This document shows positions 42,578 through 52,468 of a stretch of DNA of 64,000 bases, piece after piece (positions within the stretch are counted from its first letter, which is position 1; each line of letters begins with the position of its first letter). This DNA comes from Prevotella sp. E13-27 (GTDB taxonomy: Bacteria > Bacteroidota > Bacteroidia > Bacteroidales > Bacteroidaceae), in contig NZ_JALPSC010000002.1 of the NCBI RefSeq assembly GCF_023217965.1, forward strand, positions 1,178,001-1,242,000, read 5' to 3'. The notes below the pieces were generated by a model. It ran no database searches. It was not told where the DNA came from and saw only the letters and a program-made list of their open reading frames with translations. A program made the position numbers and the translations under genes.

Positions 42578-44014
42578 TTACAGGGCTGCACCAGCAATCC
42601 ACTCATAGATGCAAGAGGCAACGCCAAGGAGGCAGATGCCTGCTGTACACAGAACGAGGGAAATCTTAGTAGCGCCGTCCATAGAGAAGGCTGGCAGAGG
42701 ATTCTCCTCCTTTGTTATATACATAGCCTTCACGATGAGCAGATAGTAGTAAAGTGAAATCACAGTGTTAACCAAAGCCACGAACACCACGAAGTATGGC
42801 CAGAATGGAGCTCCGTTGTGACCATTGACAGCAGCAAGGAACACGAAGAACTTTGAGAACATACCTGCAAATGGTGGGATACCTGCCAAAGAGAACAGAG
42901 CGAGAGTCATGAGCAGAGCCAACTTAGGATTGGTGCTATAAAGACCATTGTAGGCAGACATCATTGTGCTTCCTCCATTATTCTCCACAGCGCTGATAAC
43001 GGTGAAGACAGCCATGTTAGCTGCTACATAAACCAGCACGTAGAACGTTAGTGCAGTAGCACCTACCTGAGCATCGCCACCGATGACAGCCAGCATGATA
43101 TAGCCTGCCTGTGAGATTGACGAGAAAGCCATGAAGCGCTTCAACTCGTTCTGACGAATGGCAAAGAGGTTAGCCACTGTAATAGAGAGCATGATAACAA
43201 TCCACAACAGTGGGTTCCAATAGTCTATCATAGAATCAAACACCTTGGTGAGGATGATGCACAGAGTGAGAGCTGCAGCTCCCTTCGACACTACGCTCAG
43301 ATAACCTGTGACAGGTGTAGGAGCACCCTGATAGGTGTCAGCAGTCCATAAGTGGAAGGGAACAAGAGAAATCTTGAATCCCAATCCGCTGAAGAAGAAC
43401 ACGAGACCCATGATGGTGAGCGGAGAAGTGGTCAGCTCATCTGCCACATCTTCAAAATACAGAGAACCTGTAGCAGCATAGAGGAACGAGATACCAAAGA
43501 GCATCACACCACTTGAGAATGTAGCCACAAGGATGTACTTAGCTGCGCCCTCAGCAGAGTTCTTACGGTTCTTATCGAAGGCAACCATACAAGCCATAGG
43601 AACAGAAGCCATCTCAAGACCAAGGAAGAACATCAGGAATGAGCCTGAAGACATCATCATATACATGCCGAGCAGAGTAGAGAGAACCAGCATGAAGAAC
43701 TCGCCAGAAATCTTCTTATTGGTCTCTAACCACGTCTTCGACATAATGACAACGATGAGTGTACCCATTGTGAGGATAATCTTCATCACGTTGACCATCT
43801 CGGAGGTAACGTAGATGCCGCCGAAAGCTTCAGCAGGCTCCATAGTACCAAACAGGACGGCAGTCTGAAGGACTAATGCACCACATGTAATAGTCCAGAG
43901 TTTAGAAAGCTTATTCTCACTCTTGTTCAATGCAAAGTCAGCAAAGAAGACCACAAGCAGCAACGCTACTAATATAGCCTCTGGAATCATATTTAAGAAT
44001 TGTACGTAATTCAT
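42578..44014 (-). CDS. nuoN: NADH-quinone oxidoreductase subunit N
   Basis: A 478-residue antiporter-like membrane subunit with about 14 helices. The conserved MRP/NuoN core includes KYILVATFSSGVMLFGIS, PFHLWTADTYQGAPTP and the lysine-bearing helices thought to carry protons. It is the last gene of the nuo operon, 21 bases after nuoM. Confidence 0.95.
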   Translation of the reverse strand: MNYVQFLNMIPEAILVALLLVVFFADFALNKSENKLSKLWTITCGALVLQTAVLFGTMEPAEAFGGIYVTSEMVNVMKIILTMGTLIVVIMSKTWLETNKKISGEFFMLVLSTLLGMYMMMSSGSFLMFFLGLEMASVPMACMVAFDKNRKNSAEGAAKYILVATFSSGVMLFGISFLYAATGSLYFEDVADELTTSPLTIMGLVFFFSGLGFKISLVPFHLWTADTYQGAPTPVTGYLSVVSKGAAALTLCIILTKVFDSMIDYWNPLLWIVIMLSITVANLFAIRQNELKRFMAFSSISQAGYIMLAVIGGDAQVGATALTFYVLVYVAANMAVFTVISAVENNGGSTMMSAYNGLYSTNPKLALLMTLALFSLAGIPPFAGMFSKFFVFLAAVNGHNGAPFWPYFVVFVALVNTVISLYYYLLIVKAMYITKEENPLPAFSMDGATKISLVLCTAGICLLGVASCIYEWIAGAAL

Positions 44015-44035
44015 ATCTTTATTTCCTCCTTTACT

Positions 44036-45565
44036 TTACATTACACCAATTGATTGAAGAATGCTGCCTGCACTCGGCGAAATCATGTCGCTGAAGAAGA
44101 ACGGAGCACAGCCAAGACCTGCAACACAGAAGATGAGGCAGATAACAGCAACGCGCTCATCCCAAGTTGCATCGGTGAGCTCAAGGAAGTGCTTGTTCTC
44201 AACCTCGCCATAGAGAATCTTACCAACAACACGAAGGATATAGACTGCTGTTACGACGATTGAAGTACATGCAATGATGGTAGCAACCATACGGAACGAC
44301 GTGTTGGGGTCGCCAGCAAGAGGCTCAGCACCAAATGCGCCCACGAAGATTGTCATCTCAGCAATAAAGCCTGAGAAGCCTGGCAGACCGAGGTTTGCAA
44401 GACCTGCTATCACATAGCCTACTGCAAGGAAAGGCATTATCTTCATCAAACCTGCAAGCTCACGAATGTCACGAGTATGTGTACGTCCGTAGATCATACC
44501 GATGAGGGCGAAGAAAAGAGCCGTCATCAGACCGTGAGAGAGCATCTGAAGAATAGCACCTGTCACAGCTGTCTGGCTCATCATCAACAGAGCAAAGAGC
44601 ACAAGACCACAGTGAGACACAGAGCTGTAAGCATTGATGTACTTCAGGTCTGTCTGCACGCAAGCTGACAAAGCACCATAGACAACAGATATTGTAGTCA
44701 GGATAAGGAATATCCAAGACAGTTGCTGAGCTGCTTCAGGCAGAAGGTACATTGCTACACGGAAACATCCGTAACCTCCAAGCTTCATCAGCACGCCAGC
44801 ATGGAGCATTGACACAGCTGTTGGCGCAGAAGCATGACCATCTGGTGACCATGTGTGGAATGGGAACAGAGCGCCAAGAACACCAAAGCCAATGAAGATG
44901 AAGGGGAAGAAAGCGTTCTGTATAGATACAGGAATCATGTGAGATGTTTTTGCAATCTCGTTCACATTCATCGTATAGACACCGCTGTACTCACCATTGA
45001 AATAGTATATACCAAGCACACCAAGGATGAGAAGCGCAGAACCACCCATCAGCATAAGTGTAAGCTTCATAGCTGCATACTCCTTCTTGCCTGAACCCCA
45101 TACACCAATAAGAAGGTACATAGGAATAAGAGCTACCTCATAGAACATGAACATTGTGAACATGTCAACGCAGATGAAGAAGCCAAACACACCTGTAGAA
45201 AGCAGGGTGAACCAAAGGAAATACTCCTTAGTAAGGGGCTTCAGCTGCCAAGAGGCGAATGTGCCTGTGAACACGATGATGCTCGACAGGAGCAGCATCA
45301 CAACAGAGATGCCATCAACACCTACTGCATAGTTGATGTTAAGAGACTCAAACCAAGGGGTCGAAGCCACAAGCATCATATTATTTGACCAAGCAGCGGG
45401 ATTATCGTGATTGGTCACATAATAATAGCAAAGCCATATAGACAGGGCAAGCAAGCAAGACGAGCCTGCCACCATCACACCACGCACCTGATTAAGGTTG
45501 CGGGCAATCCACAATCCCAGAAGCATCAGGGCGGGAATCAAAACGAATAAACTTAATATATTCAT
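44036..45565 (-). CDS. nuoM: NADH-quinone oxidoreductase subunit M
   Basis: A 509-residue antiporter-like membrane subunit. FYEVALIPMYLLIGVWG carries the conserved Glu of helix 5, and PFHTWSPDGHASAPT with downstream lysines matches the NuoM core. It forms one of the three proton channels. The gap to nuoL contains a 9-bp repeat. Confidence 0.95.
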   Translation of the reverse strand: MNILSLFVLIPALMLLGLWIARNLNQVRGVMVAGSSCLLALSIWLCYYYVTNHDNPAAWSNNMMLVASTPWFESLNINYAVGVDGISVVMLLLSSIIVFTGTFASWQLKPLTKEYFLWFTLLSTGVFGFFICVDMFTMFMFYEVALIPMYLLIGVWGSGKKEYAAMKLTLMLMGGSALLILGVLGIYYFNGEYSGVYTMNVNEIAKTSHMIPVSIQNAFFPFIFIGFGVLGALFPFHTWSPDGHASAPTAVSMLHAGVLMKLGGYGCFRVAMYLLPEAAQQLSWIFLILTTISVVYGALSACVQTDLKYINAYSSVSHCGLVLFALLMMSQTAVTGAILQMLSHGLMTALFFALIGMIYGRTHTRDIRELAGLMKIMPFLAVGYVIAGLANLGLPGFSGFIAEMTIFVGAFGAEPLAGDPNTSFRMVATIIACTSIVVTAVYILRVVGKILYGEVENKHFLELTDATWDERVAVICLIFCVAGLGCAPFFFSDMISPSAGSILQSIGVM

Positions 45566-45582
45566 AGTCGTTATTCCTTTCT

Positions 45583-45617
45583 TATAGTTACTATATGCAC
45601 TATAGATACTATAGAGC
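45583..45617. repeat. 9-bp repeat, CTATAGTNN type, at the nuoL-nuoM junction
   Basis: Four 9-base units read CTATAGTAT, CTATAGTGC, ATATAGTAA and CTATAAGAA on the minus strand. The first overlaps the nuoL stop codon. Related to the CTAGT arrays elsewhere in the window but with T in place of G at the fourth base. Confidence 0.6.
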
Positions 45618-47567
45618 TAATAGGATTAATGTTAATGCCACACTACCTGTGAGGAACCACACAGCATACTGACGCACATCGCCACTCTGCCAAGAACGGA
45701 GGCTCTCGCCACCCTCATTAGCGCCCCATGCCATAAAGTTGAACGTTCCGTCAACAACGTGACGATCGAACCAGGCAATAGGAGTAGAGATACAACGGAA
45801 GATGATGCGATGGGTAACATACTGCCAAATCTCGTCCTGATAGAAACGCTTGTAGGCAGCGCGATGCAGACGAGGGAAGGTCTTGTAAAGTTTGTCGGCA
45901 ATGGGCTGTTTCTCACCTTTATATATATAGGTGGCCAACAGGATAGAGCAGACAGCAACCACAATAGATGTACCGGCAACCGTCCAATCGAGATGGATGT
46001 CATACGCCTGACCGCTGGCTGACACGAAGTGACCGAAGGGCAGGAAGCCACAAAGGATGGTCACCAATGACAGGAAGATAAGCGGGAAGGTCATCATCCA
46101 AGGTGCTTCATGCGGTGTGTGATGTGCGTGAGCCTCCTTATTCTCTGTACCCCAGAAGATACCGTAGTACAGACGGAACATATAGAAAGCGGTCATAGCA
46201 GCAACACCCGTCATGATCCAACCTACCACAGGACTGTAGTGCATGCAGGCAGTCAGTATCTCGTCCTTAGAGAAGAAGCCTGAGAACGGAGGTATACCTG
46301 CAATGGCCAGACATGAAATCAGGAAGGTGATATGAGTGATAGGCATATACTTACGTAGACCACCCATCATCGACATCTCGTTAGAATGTACGGCATGGAT
46401 AATACAACCGGCACCGAGGAACAGACAAGCCTTGAACATGGCGTGTGTGAACAGATGGAACATACCGGCCATATAGCCCAGCTGAGCATGGTTATCAAGC
46501 ACCACACCGGCCTCGTGAGAAGGCAGGCTGACACCAAGAGACACCATCATAAATGCTATCTGTGAAATGGTTGAGAATGCAAGCACACGCTTAATATCGC
46601 TCTGAGCACAAGCAACAGCAGCTGCATAAAAAGCAGTGAATACGCCCACCCATACAACTATAGACAAAGCCTCTGGCGCATATTCGATCCACAATGGGAA
46701 CATACGTGCAATCTGGAACACACCAGCTACCACCATCGTAGCAGCGTGGATAAGTGCAGATACAGGTGTTGGACCTTCCATTGCATCTGGAAGCCAAATG
46801 TGCAAGGGGAACATAGCAGACTTACCTGCACCACCAATAAACATCAGAGTCAGAGCCGTAGGAATAATGCAGGCACCTGCAGCTACAGCCTTAGACATAT
46901 TACCCTCGATGAATGGTGTTGTCCCCTGCCCCATTACGATGTCACCTGCAAATGAGAAGCTGAACGAATCGGTGAAATAGCCGAAGGTCAGAATACCCAC
47001 GAGGAAGAACATATCGGCAAAGCGGGTCACGATGAAAGCCTTCTTTGATGCAGCAATAGCCGGCTTCAAAGGATAGTAGAAGCCGATGAGCAGATAAGAA
47101 GAAACACCCACGAGCTCCCAGAACATATACATCTGGAAGATGTTGGTGGCCAGAACGAGACCCAGCATAGACATTGTGAAGAGGCTCAGGAAAGCATAGT
47201 AACGCTGGAAGCCCTTCTCGCCATGCATGTAGCCGAACGAATAAATGTGCACCATGAATGACACCGTAGAGATGACGATGAGCATCATAACCGATATAGG
47301 ATCCAAGAGGATACCCATGTCGAAGTGCAGATTGCCAAGAGGCAACCAAGTGAAGTTATATGGAACAAACGTCTGATAAACGTCGTTAACACGATCTGCT
47401 CCAAAATACTGGAATGCAGTCATGTATGACAGAATGGTGACGAGTCCCAATGAACACGTGCCGATAAGGCCTGCGGTCTTATGCGACATCTTCATGCCAG
47501 CAAGTCCTAACACGATGAAGGACAGCAGAGGCAGAAGGAGAATGAAAATTGAATATTCGAATCCCAT
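45609..47567 (-). CDS. nuoL: NADH-quinone oxidoreductase subunit L
   Basis: A 652-residue antiporter-like subunit, the distal pump of the membrane arm. FWELVGVSSYLLIGFYY carries the conserved helix-5 Glu, and PLHIWLPDAMEGPTPVSALIHAATMVVAG-type core (partly quoted) is diagnostic. The C-terminal lateral helix region follows. It is 6 bases downstream of nuoK. Confidence 0.95.
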   Translation of the reverse strand: MGFEYSIFILLLPLLSFIVLGLAGMKMSHKTAGLIGTCSLGLVTILSYMTAFQYFGADRVNDVYQTFVPYNFTWLPLGNLHFDMGILLDPISVMMLIVISTVSFMVHIYSFGYMHGEKGFQRYYAFLSLFTMSMLGLVLATNIFQMYMFWELVGVSSYLLIGFYYPLKPAIAASKKAFIVTRFADMFFLVGILTFGYFTDSFSFSFAGDIVMGQGTTPFIEGNMSKAVAAGACIIPTALTLMFIGGAGKSAMFPLHIWLPDAMEGPTPVSALIHAATMVVAGVFQIARMFPLWIEYAPEALSIVVWVGVFTAFYAAAVACAQSDIKRVLAFSTISQIAFMMVSLGVSLPSHEAGVVLDNHAQLGYMAGMFHLFTHAMFKACLFLGAGCIIHAVHSNEMSMMGGLRKYMPITHITFLISCLAIAGIPPFSGFFSKDEILTACMHYSPVVGWIMTGVAAMTAFYMFRLYYGIFWGTENKEAHAHHTPHEAPWMMTFPLIFLSLVTILCGFLPFGHFVSASGQAYDIHLDWTVAGTSIVVAVCSILLATYIYKGEKQPIADKLYKTFPRLHRAAYKRFYQDEIWQYVTHRIIFRCISTPIAWFDRHVVDGTFNFMAWGANEGGESLRSWQSGDVRQYAVWFLTGSVALTLILLAL

Positions 47568-47573
47568 AGTCTT

Positions 47574-47882
47574 TTATCCTTTCATGTTAGTAATACTGTC
47601 TGCCGTATCGCTCTTGAAGTTGCGATAGACATTGATAATAATAGCTATAGCCACAGCACTCTCAGCAGCTGCAACACCAATGACAAAGAGGGTCATGAAC
47701 ATGCCTTCCATTCCATCGGGATAGAGCATACGGTTGATTGCTGCGAAGTTGATATCAACGGCGTTGAGAACCAGCTCGACAGAGATGAGCATAGCGAGCA
47801 GGTTACGACGAGTAACAAAGCCATAAACGCCGATGAAGAACAAAAGTGCGCTGAGCACGAAATAACATTCAACAGGTACCAT
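47574..47882 (-). CDS. nuoK: NADH-quinone oxidoreductase subunit K
   Basis: A 102-residue, three-helix subunit starting at ATG 47882 (MVPVECYFVLSALLFF). This is the normal NuoK length. The conserved Glu residues VELVLN (helix 2) and AESAVA (helix 3) are visible. A frame-extending ATG at 47930 lies inside nuoJ and is rejected. The nuoJ stop and this start overlap by one base. Confidence 0.95.
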   Translation of the reverse strand: MVPVECYFVLSALLFFIGVYGFVTRRNLLAMLISVELVLNAVDINFAAINRMLYPDGMEGMFMTLFVIGVAAAESAVAIAIIINVYRNFKSDTADSITNMKG

Positions 47883-48403
47883 TATTCTTTCTCCTCCTTT
47901 CTTGCTACTACTAATCCACCAATGATACATGCCAGCAAGAATATCGAGATGAACTCGAACGGCAGCACATACTGATACTTCTCACTACCCACAAGGGCAT
48001 TACCAATCTCCTTCATCGAAACCTCGGCATCAGCCACAGCATCGAAATTTGAGTAGAAGCCAGTCTTCACGAGAATCAAGCTTACAACGATGAGAGAAAC
48101 AAGGACAACAAGTCCGTTGCCAATCATGCGGCTAGTCTTGATCTTCTCAACCATTCCCTGCAGGGTTTGCTTAGAGACAAGCTGAATGGCGAAGACATAG
48201 ATCATTGTCACGCCACCGGCATAGACGCTGATCTGGGCAGCACCAAGGAATGTATAATCGAGCAGGAAATAGATGCCTGCCACGCCAAAGAGCACAAACA
48301 ACATGAATGTTGCGGCTCGCATAATTCGCGTTGTCGTCACGCACAGCAGTGCTGAGCCAAGAATGACGATCGCGAGGATTGTAAACATAATTGCGTTTGC
48401 CAT
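47882..48403 (-). CDS. nuoJ: NADH-quinone oxidoreductase subunit J
   Basis: A 173-residue membrane subunit with five predicted helices. It has the typical GVAGIYFLLDYTFLGAAQISVYAGGV stretch, only partly quoted, including the pi-bulge helix that links quinone chemistry to proton transfer. It starts 6 bases after nuoI and is translationally coupled to nuoK. Confidence 0.94.
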   Translation of the reverse strand: MANAIMFTILAIVILGSALLCVTTTRIMRAATFMLFVLFGVAGIYFLLDYTFLGAAQISVYAGGVTMIYVFAIQLVSKQTLQGMVEKIKTSRMIGNGLVVLVSLIVVSLILVKTGFYSNFDAVADAEVSMKEIGNALVGSEKYQYVLPFEFISIFLLACIIGGLVVARKEEKE

Positions 48404-48409
48404 AGTTGT

Positions 48410-48955
48410 TTACTTCGTTTTGGTGTTAAACTTACCGATTTCCTGTGGAGCACCACCATCAATCAGGTTGGGCAGCGAACCACCCTTGTACTGCTCTTTG
48501 TCAAGGTGAAGCACCAGCTTAGAGCGATCGAACGTAGCGTTCTCGAAATCGTTAGTAAACTCAATTGCGTCGAAATTGCAGGCATTAGTACAGAGCTGGC
48601 AGAACATGCAGTCGCCTAAATCATACTGATAGTCATCGAGCACCTTCTTTTTCTTACCTGTCTCAGGGTCTTCAGCCATGTGACTGGTAATCTTGATGGT
48701 GCCGTTAGGACAAGCCTTTTCGCACAAAGTACAAGCCGTACACTTGTATGCACCGTTCTCGTCGCGCTTGAACACCAAGCGACCACGATGGCGAGCAGAA
48801 ACGTGAAGTGTGGTCTTGCGATTCTCAGGGTACTGCTCAGTTGACTTATTGGTAAAGAAGTCCTTGAAGTATTCCTTCCAGGTAATCTTCATACCAGTAG
48901 CCAGCGTCTTAATGCCGTGCCCGAGTTCTCCAAAATATGATTGTTCTTTTTCCAT
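48410..48955 (-). CDS. nuoI: NADH-quinone oxidoreductase subunit I
   Basis: A 181-residue ferredoxin-like subunit carrying clusters N6a and N6b. Two CxxCxxCxxxC sets are present: CTACTLCEKACP and CMFCQLCTNAC. It connects the peripheral electron path to NuoB. The gap to nuoH holds a 9-bp repeat and the ribosome site. Confidence 0.96.
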   Translation of the reverse strand: MEKEQSYFGELGHGIKTLATGMKITWKEYFKDFFTNKSTEQYPENRKTTLHVSARHRGRLVFKRDENGAYKCTACTLCEKACPNGTIKITSHMAEDPETGKKKKVLDDYQYDLGDCMFCQLCTNACNFDAIEFTNDFENATFDRSKLVLHLDKEQYKGGSLPNLIDGGAPQEIGKFNTKTK

Positions 48956-48971
48956 TTTAATTTTTGTTTTT

Positions 48972-49007
48972 CTAGTGATACTAGTCCAACTAGTTTAACT
49001 AGTTTCT
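48972..49007. repeat. 9-bp tandem repeat, CTAGTNNAA type, between nuoH and nuoI
   Basis: Four consecutive 9-base units: CTAGTGATA, CTAGTCCAA, CTAGTTTAA, CTAGTTTCT. The repeat starts at the nuoH stop codon and fills most of the 50-base gap. Confidence 0.85.
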
Positions 49008-50091
49008 AGAAATAAAATCCCAAAGCCACAACCACAGTCATCACCACAAGGTTAATGAGCGCCAGCGGCATAAGGTATTTCCACTCGAGTTTCAGAATCT
49101 GGTCGATACGCAGACGTGGGAAGGTCCACTTAATCCACATGAGAATCCACACAAGACCAAAGGCCTTCAGCATGAACCATACGATGCCAGGAATGTAGTT
49201 CATCACAGCATCAACAGCCTCCACACCAATATTCATAGGAGCCCAGCCGCCAAGGAATACGGCAGCAGCAATACCTGCTATAATAAAGAGATTGAGGAAC
49301 TCAGCCAGATAGAAGAAGCCAAAGCCCATTCCTGAATACTCAGTATGATGACCAGCGGTAAGCTCACTCTCAGCCTCAGCCATATCGAACGGACCACGGT
49401 TTGCCTCAGCATTACCAGCTACGAGGAACACGAGGAAAGCGATGATAGCTGGGACATGACCTTGGAAAATGAGCCACTTCCAAGGACCGGTCTGAGCTTC
49501 TACGATTCCACTCATCTGCATTGTACCTGTCAGGATTACAGCAGTAATGAGACAGAGACAGAGCGACATCTCATACGAGATCATCTGTACTGCGCCACGC
49601 ATAGCCGACACAACAGAGTATTTGTTGTTAGAGCCCCAACCAGCGAGGAAGATACCAACGACGCCAATTGAAGAGATGGCTGTCAAGAGGAATACGCCTA
49701 CATTAAAATCAAGAATGGTTGCGCCATTGTTCCAAGGAAGGAAGCAGAAGGCGCCCACAGAACCGATAATAACGAGGAATGGAGCAACAATATAGAGAAA
49801 CTTATCAGCCTTGTCAACGAAGAAGATCTCCTTGATAAGCATCTTCAACACGTCGGCAAAAACCTGTAGCAAGCCCCAGTATCCTACACGCATCGGGCCA
49901 AGACGGCACTGGAAGTAGGCACAGACTTTACGCTCCATAAATATCAGTGCGCAGGCAATCAGAGCATAAGCCGTTAATACGACTACACCTACGAGCACGC
50001 ACTCAATTAATATCGACAGGAAATCTCCTAAACCGAGTGTCTCGCGAAGGAGAGCGTCGAACCATTGTGTAAAAATAGAGAAATCAAACAT
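49006..50091 (-). CDS. nuoH: NADH-quinone oxidoreductase subunit H
   Basis: A 361-residue membrane subunit forming much of the quinone chamber. Conserved features include ERKVCAYFQCRLGPMRVGYWGLLQ, GNAEANRGPFDMAEAESELTAG, and the KWTFPRLRIDQ motif near the C-terminus (all partly quoted). It lies 14 bases after nuoCD. Confidence 0.95.
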   Translation of the reverse strand: MFDFSIFTQWFDALLRETLGLGDFLSILIECVLVGVVVLTAYALIACALIFMERKVCAYFQCRLGPMRVGYWGLLQVFADVLKMLIKEIFFVDKADKFLYIVAPFLVIIGSVGAFCFLPWNNGATILDFNVGVFLLTAISSIGVVGIFLAGWGSNNKYSVVSAMRGAVQMISYEMSLCLCLITAVILTGTMQMSGIVEAQTGPWKWLIFQGHVPAIIAFLVFLVAGNAEANRGPFDMAEAESELTAGHHTEYSGMGFGFFYLAEFLNLFIIAGIAAAVFLGGWAPMNIGVEAVDAVMNYIPGIVWFMLKAFGLVWILMWIKWTFPRLRIDQILKLEWKYLMPLALINLVVMTVVVALGFYF

Positions 50092-50105
50092 AATTCTAAA
50101 CGCTT

Positions 50106-51716
50106 TTATCTGTCAATATCAGGAATTACGAAGTCAATAGCAGCACCTGTAGCCACGAGGTCGGCAATCTTCTGACCACGCAGCATAGGATCGAGTGCGC
50201 CTGTCAGCGAGAGACCCATTGGGCGCATCTTCAGACGATATGGGCTCTTGTCACCACGGCTGTCAAGATATACGCCAAACTCACCGCTTGCTCCTTCTAC
50301 AGAGAAGTACCACTGTCCCTCGGGAACCTTAATGATTGGCTTCTGCTTAACATAGAAGTCGCCTTCAGGAATATTATCGATGAGCTGCTCAATGATGTGC
50401 AAGCTCTGATACATCTCGTTGATATGTATAGTATAGCGATCCATTGTATCACAGCCAGTCATAGTAACCTGCTCCCACTCCACCTTGTCATACATGTCAT
50501 ATGGATGGTTCTTGCGCACATCGTTAGCCCAGTCGGAAGCACGTCCGGCAGGACCGGTAACAGCATAACTGATGCAGTCTTCCTTCGACATAGGACCAAC
50601 CTTCTCGAAACGTTTGTGAGTAATAATGTTGTCACCAAACACATCGACATACTCCTGAATAATAGGCTTCATGTACTTGATGAGGTCCTTCACGTTCTTT
50701 ACGAAGTTTGGATCAATATCAGCCTGCAAGCCACCAATTCTATAATAGTTCTGAATCAGACGTCCACCTGTGGTCTCCTCCATGCAATTGAGTACATGCT
50801 CACGGTCGCGCATAGAATAAAGGAATGCAGTAAGAGCGCCCATATCCTGAGCACAGCAGCCAACATAAAGAAGGTGTGAATCGATACGCTGCAACTCATC
50901 CATTATGGTACGGATATACTTGATACGATCAGTAAGTTCGACACCCATACCCTCCTCAATAACACCAACTAATGCATGACGATGCATCATGGCGGAGAGG
51001 TAGTTCAGACGATCGGTCAAAGCCAATGTCTGTGGATAGGTCATGTTCTCACACATCTTCTCAATACCACGATGGATATATCCAAGATGAGGATAAACGC
51101 GCTTCACAGTCTCACCGTCGAGAACTGTCTGAAGACGAAGCACACCGTGAGTTGATGGGTGCTGAGGACCAATGTTCACCACGTAAGCATCATTATCGAA
51201 GAGACGGTTCTGCTTTGACTGCAGCACGCCATCTTTATCAAGATAATACTCCAAACCGTAGTCTGGCTCATTGTCATCCTCCAGTGTATATTCGTCATTG
51301 AACTTCCAATCCTTGCGGAAAGGATAGCCTTTGAAGTCAGAACGCAGGAACAGACGGCGCATATCTGGATGACCTAGGAACACGATGCCGAAGAAGTCAT
51401 AAACTTCACGTTCCAGCAAATCAGCTACCTTCCAGATGTTAATGACTGAAGGCAGATATGCCATCACCTGTCCATCAGTATCGCCAGTACCATTGCTCGA
51501 CATTCCGTCGCCACAGACCTGTGTCTTGGCAAGCATCTTAACGCTGCAACGCTCGTGGGTCTTGGTATTTTCAAGAATATAGATACACCCAAGCCCCTCC
51601 TCACCGAAGTCCTCACCTACAATCGTTACCAGGTAGTCGAAGCCTTTCTTCTCTTTCAGATTTGCCATCTCAGAGGCAAACTTATCGAAATCGAATGTTA
51701 TAAATTCTAGTTTCAT
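50106..51716 (-). CDS. nuoCD: NADH-quinone oxidoreductase subunits C and D, fused
   Basis: A 536-residue fusion. Residues 1-150 are NuoC (DLLEREVYDFFGIVFLGHPDMRRL), and 180-536 are NuoD, with GPQHPSTHGVLR and the LAxxD-like quinone-site residues; the C-terminal FVIPDIDR is the normal end of NuoD. The fusion is a known arrangement in several phyla. Its start overlaps the nuoB stop (ATGA). Confidence 0.96.
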   Translation of the reverse strand: MKLEFITFDFDKFASEMANLKEKKGFDYLVTIVGEDFGEEGLGCIYILENTKTHERCSVKMLAKTQVCGDGMSSNGTGDTDGQVMAYLPSVINIWKVADLLEREVYDFFGIVFLGHPDMRRLFLRSDFKGYPFRKDWKFNDEYTLEDDNEPDYGLEYYLDKDGVLQSKQNRLFDNDAYVVNIGPQHPSTHGVLRLQTVLDGETVKRVYPHLGYIHRGIEKMCENMTYPQTLALTDRLNYLSAMMHRHALVGVIEEGMGVELTDRIKYIRTIMDELQRIDSHLLYVGCCAQDMGALTAFLYSMRDREHVLNCMEETTGGRLIQNYYRIGGLQADIDPNFVKNVKDLIKYMKPIIQEYVDVFGDNIITHKRFEKVGPMSKEDCISYAVTGPAGRASDWANDVRKNHPYDMYDKVEWEQVTMTGCDTMDRYTIHINEMYQSLHIIEQLIDNIPEGDFYVKQKPIIKVPEGQWYFSVEGASGEFGVYLDSRGDKSPYRLKMRPMGLSLTGALDPMLRGQKIADLVATGAAIDFVIPDIDR

Positions 51717-52468
51717 GCGTTTTCCTCCTCTTTTTGGGTGTTACTAGTATTACTAGTTTGAGTAGTCTGATTAGTTTGGCTAGCCATCTCCTTCACAAAA
51801 TCCTCGGGCACATCAGTTACCACGATGGTCTCGCGGCGATGATCGCCCAGTCGGCGAGCTGTGAGCTCCTCATTAGATACGCCTAACTGAGCCTCCTCGT
51901 TGTTCTGTTTGTGGTTAGCGCCACCGAAGAATTTTTCAATCTTCACCTTACGCTGCAACTGCATCATGCCATACATGATAGCCTCTGGACGTGGAGGACA
52001 TCCTGGGATGAACACATCAACAGGAACGATTTCCTCGATACCCTTTACTACATGATAGCTTGACTTGAAGGGACCTCCGCTGATAGCACAGCCACCCACA
52101 GCAATAACATACTTTGGTTCAGCCATCTCGTCGTACAGACGCTTCAACAGTGGAGCCATCTTGTGAGTGATGGTACCTGCACACATGATGAGGTCAGCCT
52201 GTCGTGGAGAGTTACGCGTAACTTCGAATCCGAAGCGGGCGAAGTCGTAACGTGCACAGCCACAAGCCATAAACTCAATACCGCAGCAGCTGGTAGCAAA
52301 AGTAAGAGACCAAAGCGAGTTTGCGCGTCCCCAGTTGATGAGCTTGTCCAGACTGCCCGTAATCACATTTACGCCACCCTCATGGAGCTGATCAATCAGC
52401 TTCTCGAGCGACTCGTTGTCATTCCACTCTTCATAGGGGATCGACTTGATTTTCGGCTTTATTTCCAT
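51713..52468 (-). CDS. nuoB: NADH-quinone oxidoreductase subunit B with repeat-derived tail
   Basis: A 251-residue subunit carrying cluster N2. The ligands are visible in TSCCGIEFMACG, MCAGTITHKMAP and GCPPRPEAI. The last about 55 residues are an extension beyond the usual NuoB, ending in a Thr/Asn/Gln-rich run (SQTNQTTQTSNTSNTQ) encoded by a 9-bp CTAGT-type repeat. It overlaps nuoA by 10 bases and nuoCD by 4. Confidence 0.95.
   Translation of the reverse strand: MEIKPKIKSIPYEEWNDNESLEKLIDQLHEGGVNVITGSLDKLINWGRANSLWSLTFATSCCGIEFMACGCARYDFARFGFEVTRNSPRQADLIMCAGTITHKMAPLLKRLYDEMAEPKYVIAVGGCAISGGPFKSSYHVVKGIEEIVPVDVFIPGCPPRPEAIMYGMMQLQRKVKIEKFFGGANHKQNNEEAQLGVSNEELTARRLGDHRRETIVVTDVPEDFVKEMASQTNQTTQTSNTSNTQKEEENA
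51743..51787. repeat. 9-bp repeat inside the 3' end of nuoB
   Basis: Five 9-base units (ACTAGTATT, ACTAGTTTG, AGTAGTCTG, ATTAGTTTG, GCTAGCCAT) encode the in-frame three-residue repeat T-x-N/Q at the NuoB C-terminus. The period matches the intergenic arrays at 35329 and 48972. Confidence 0.75.
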
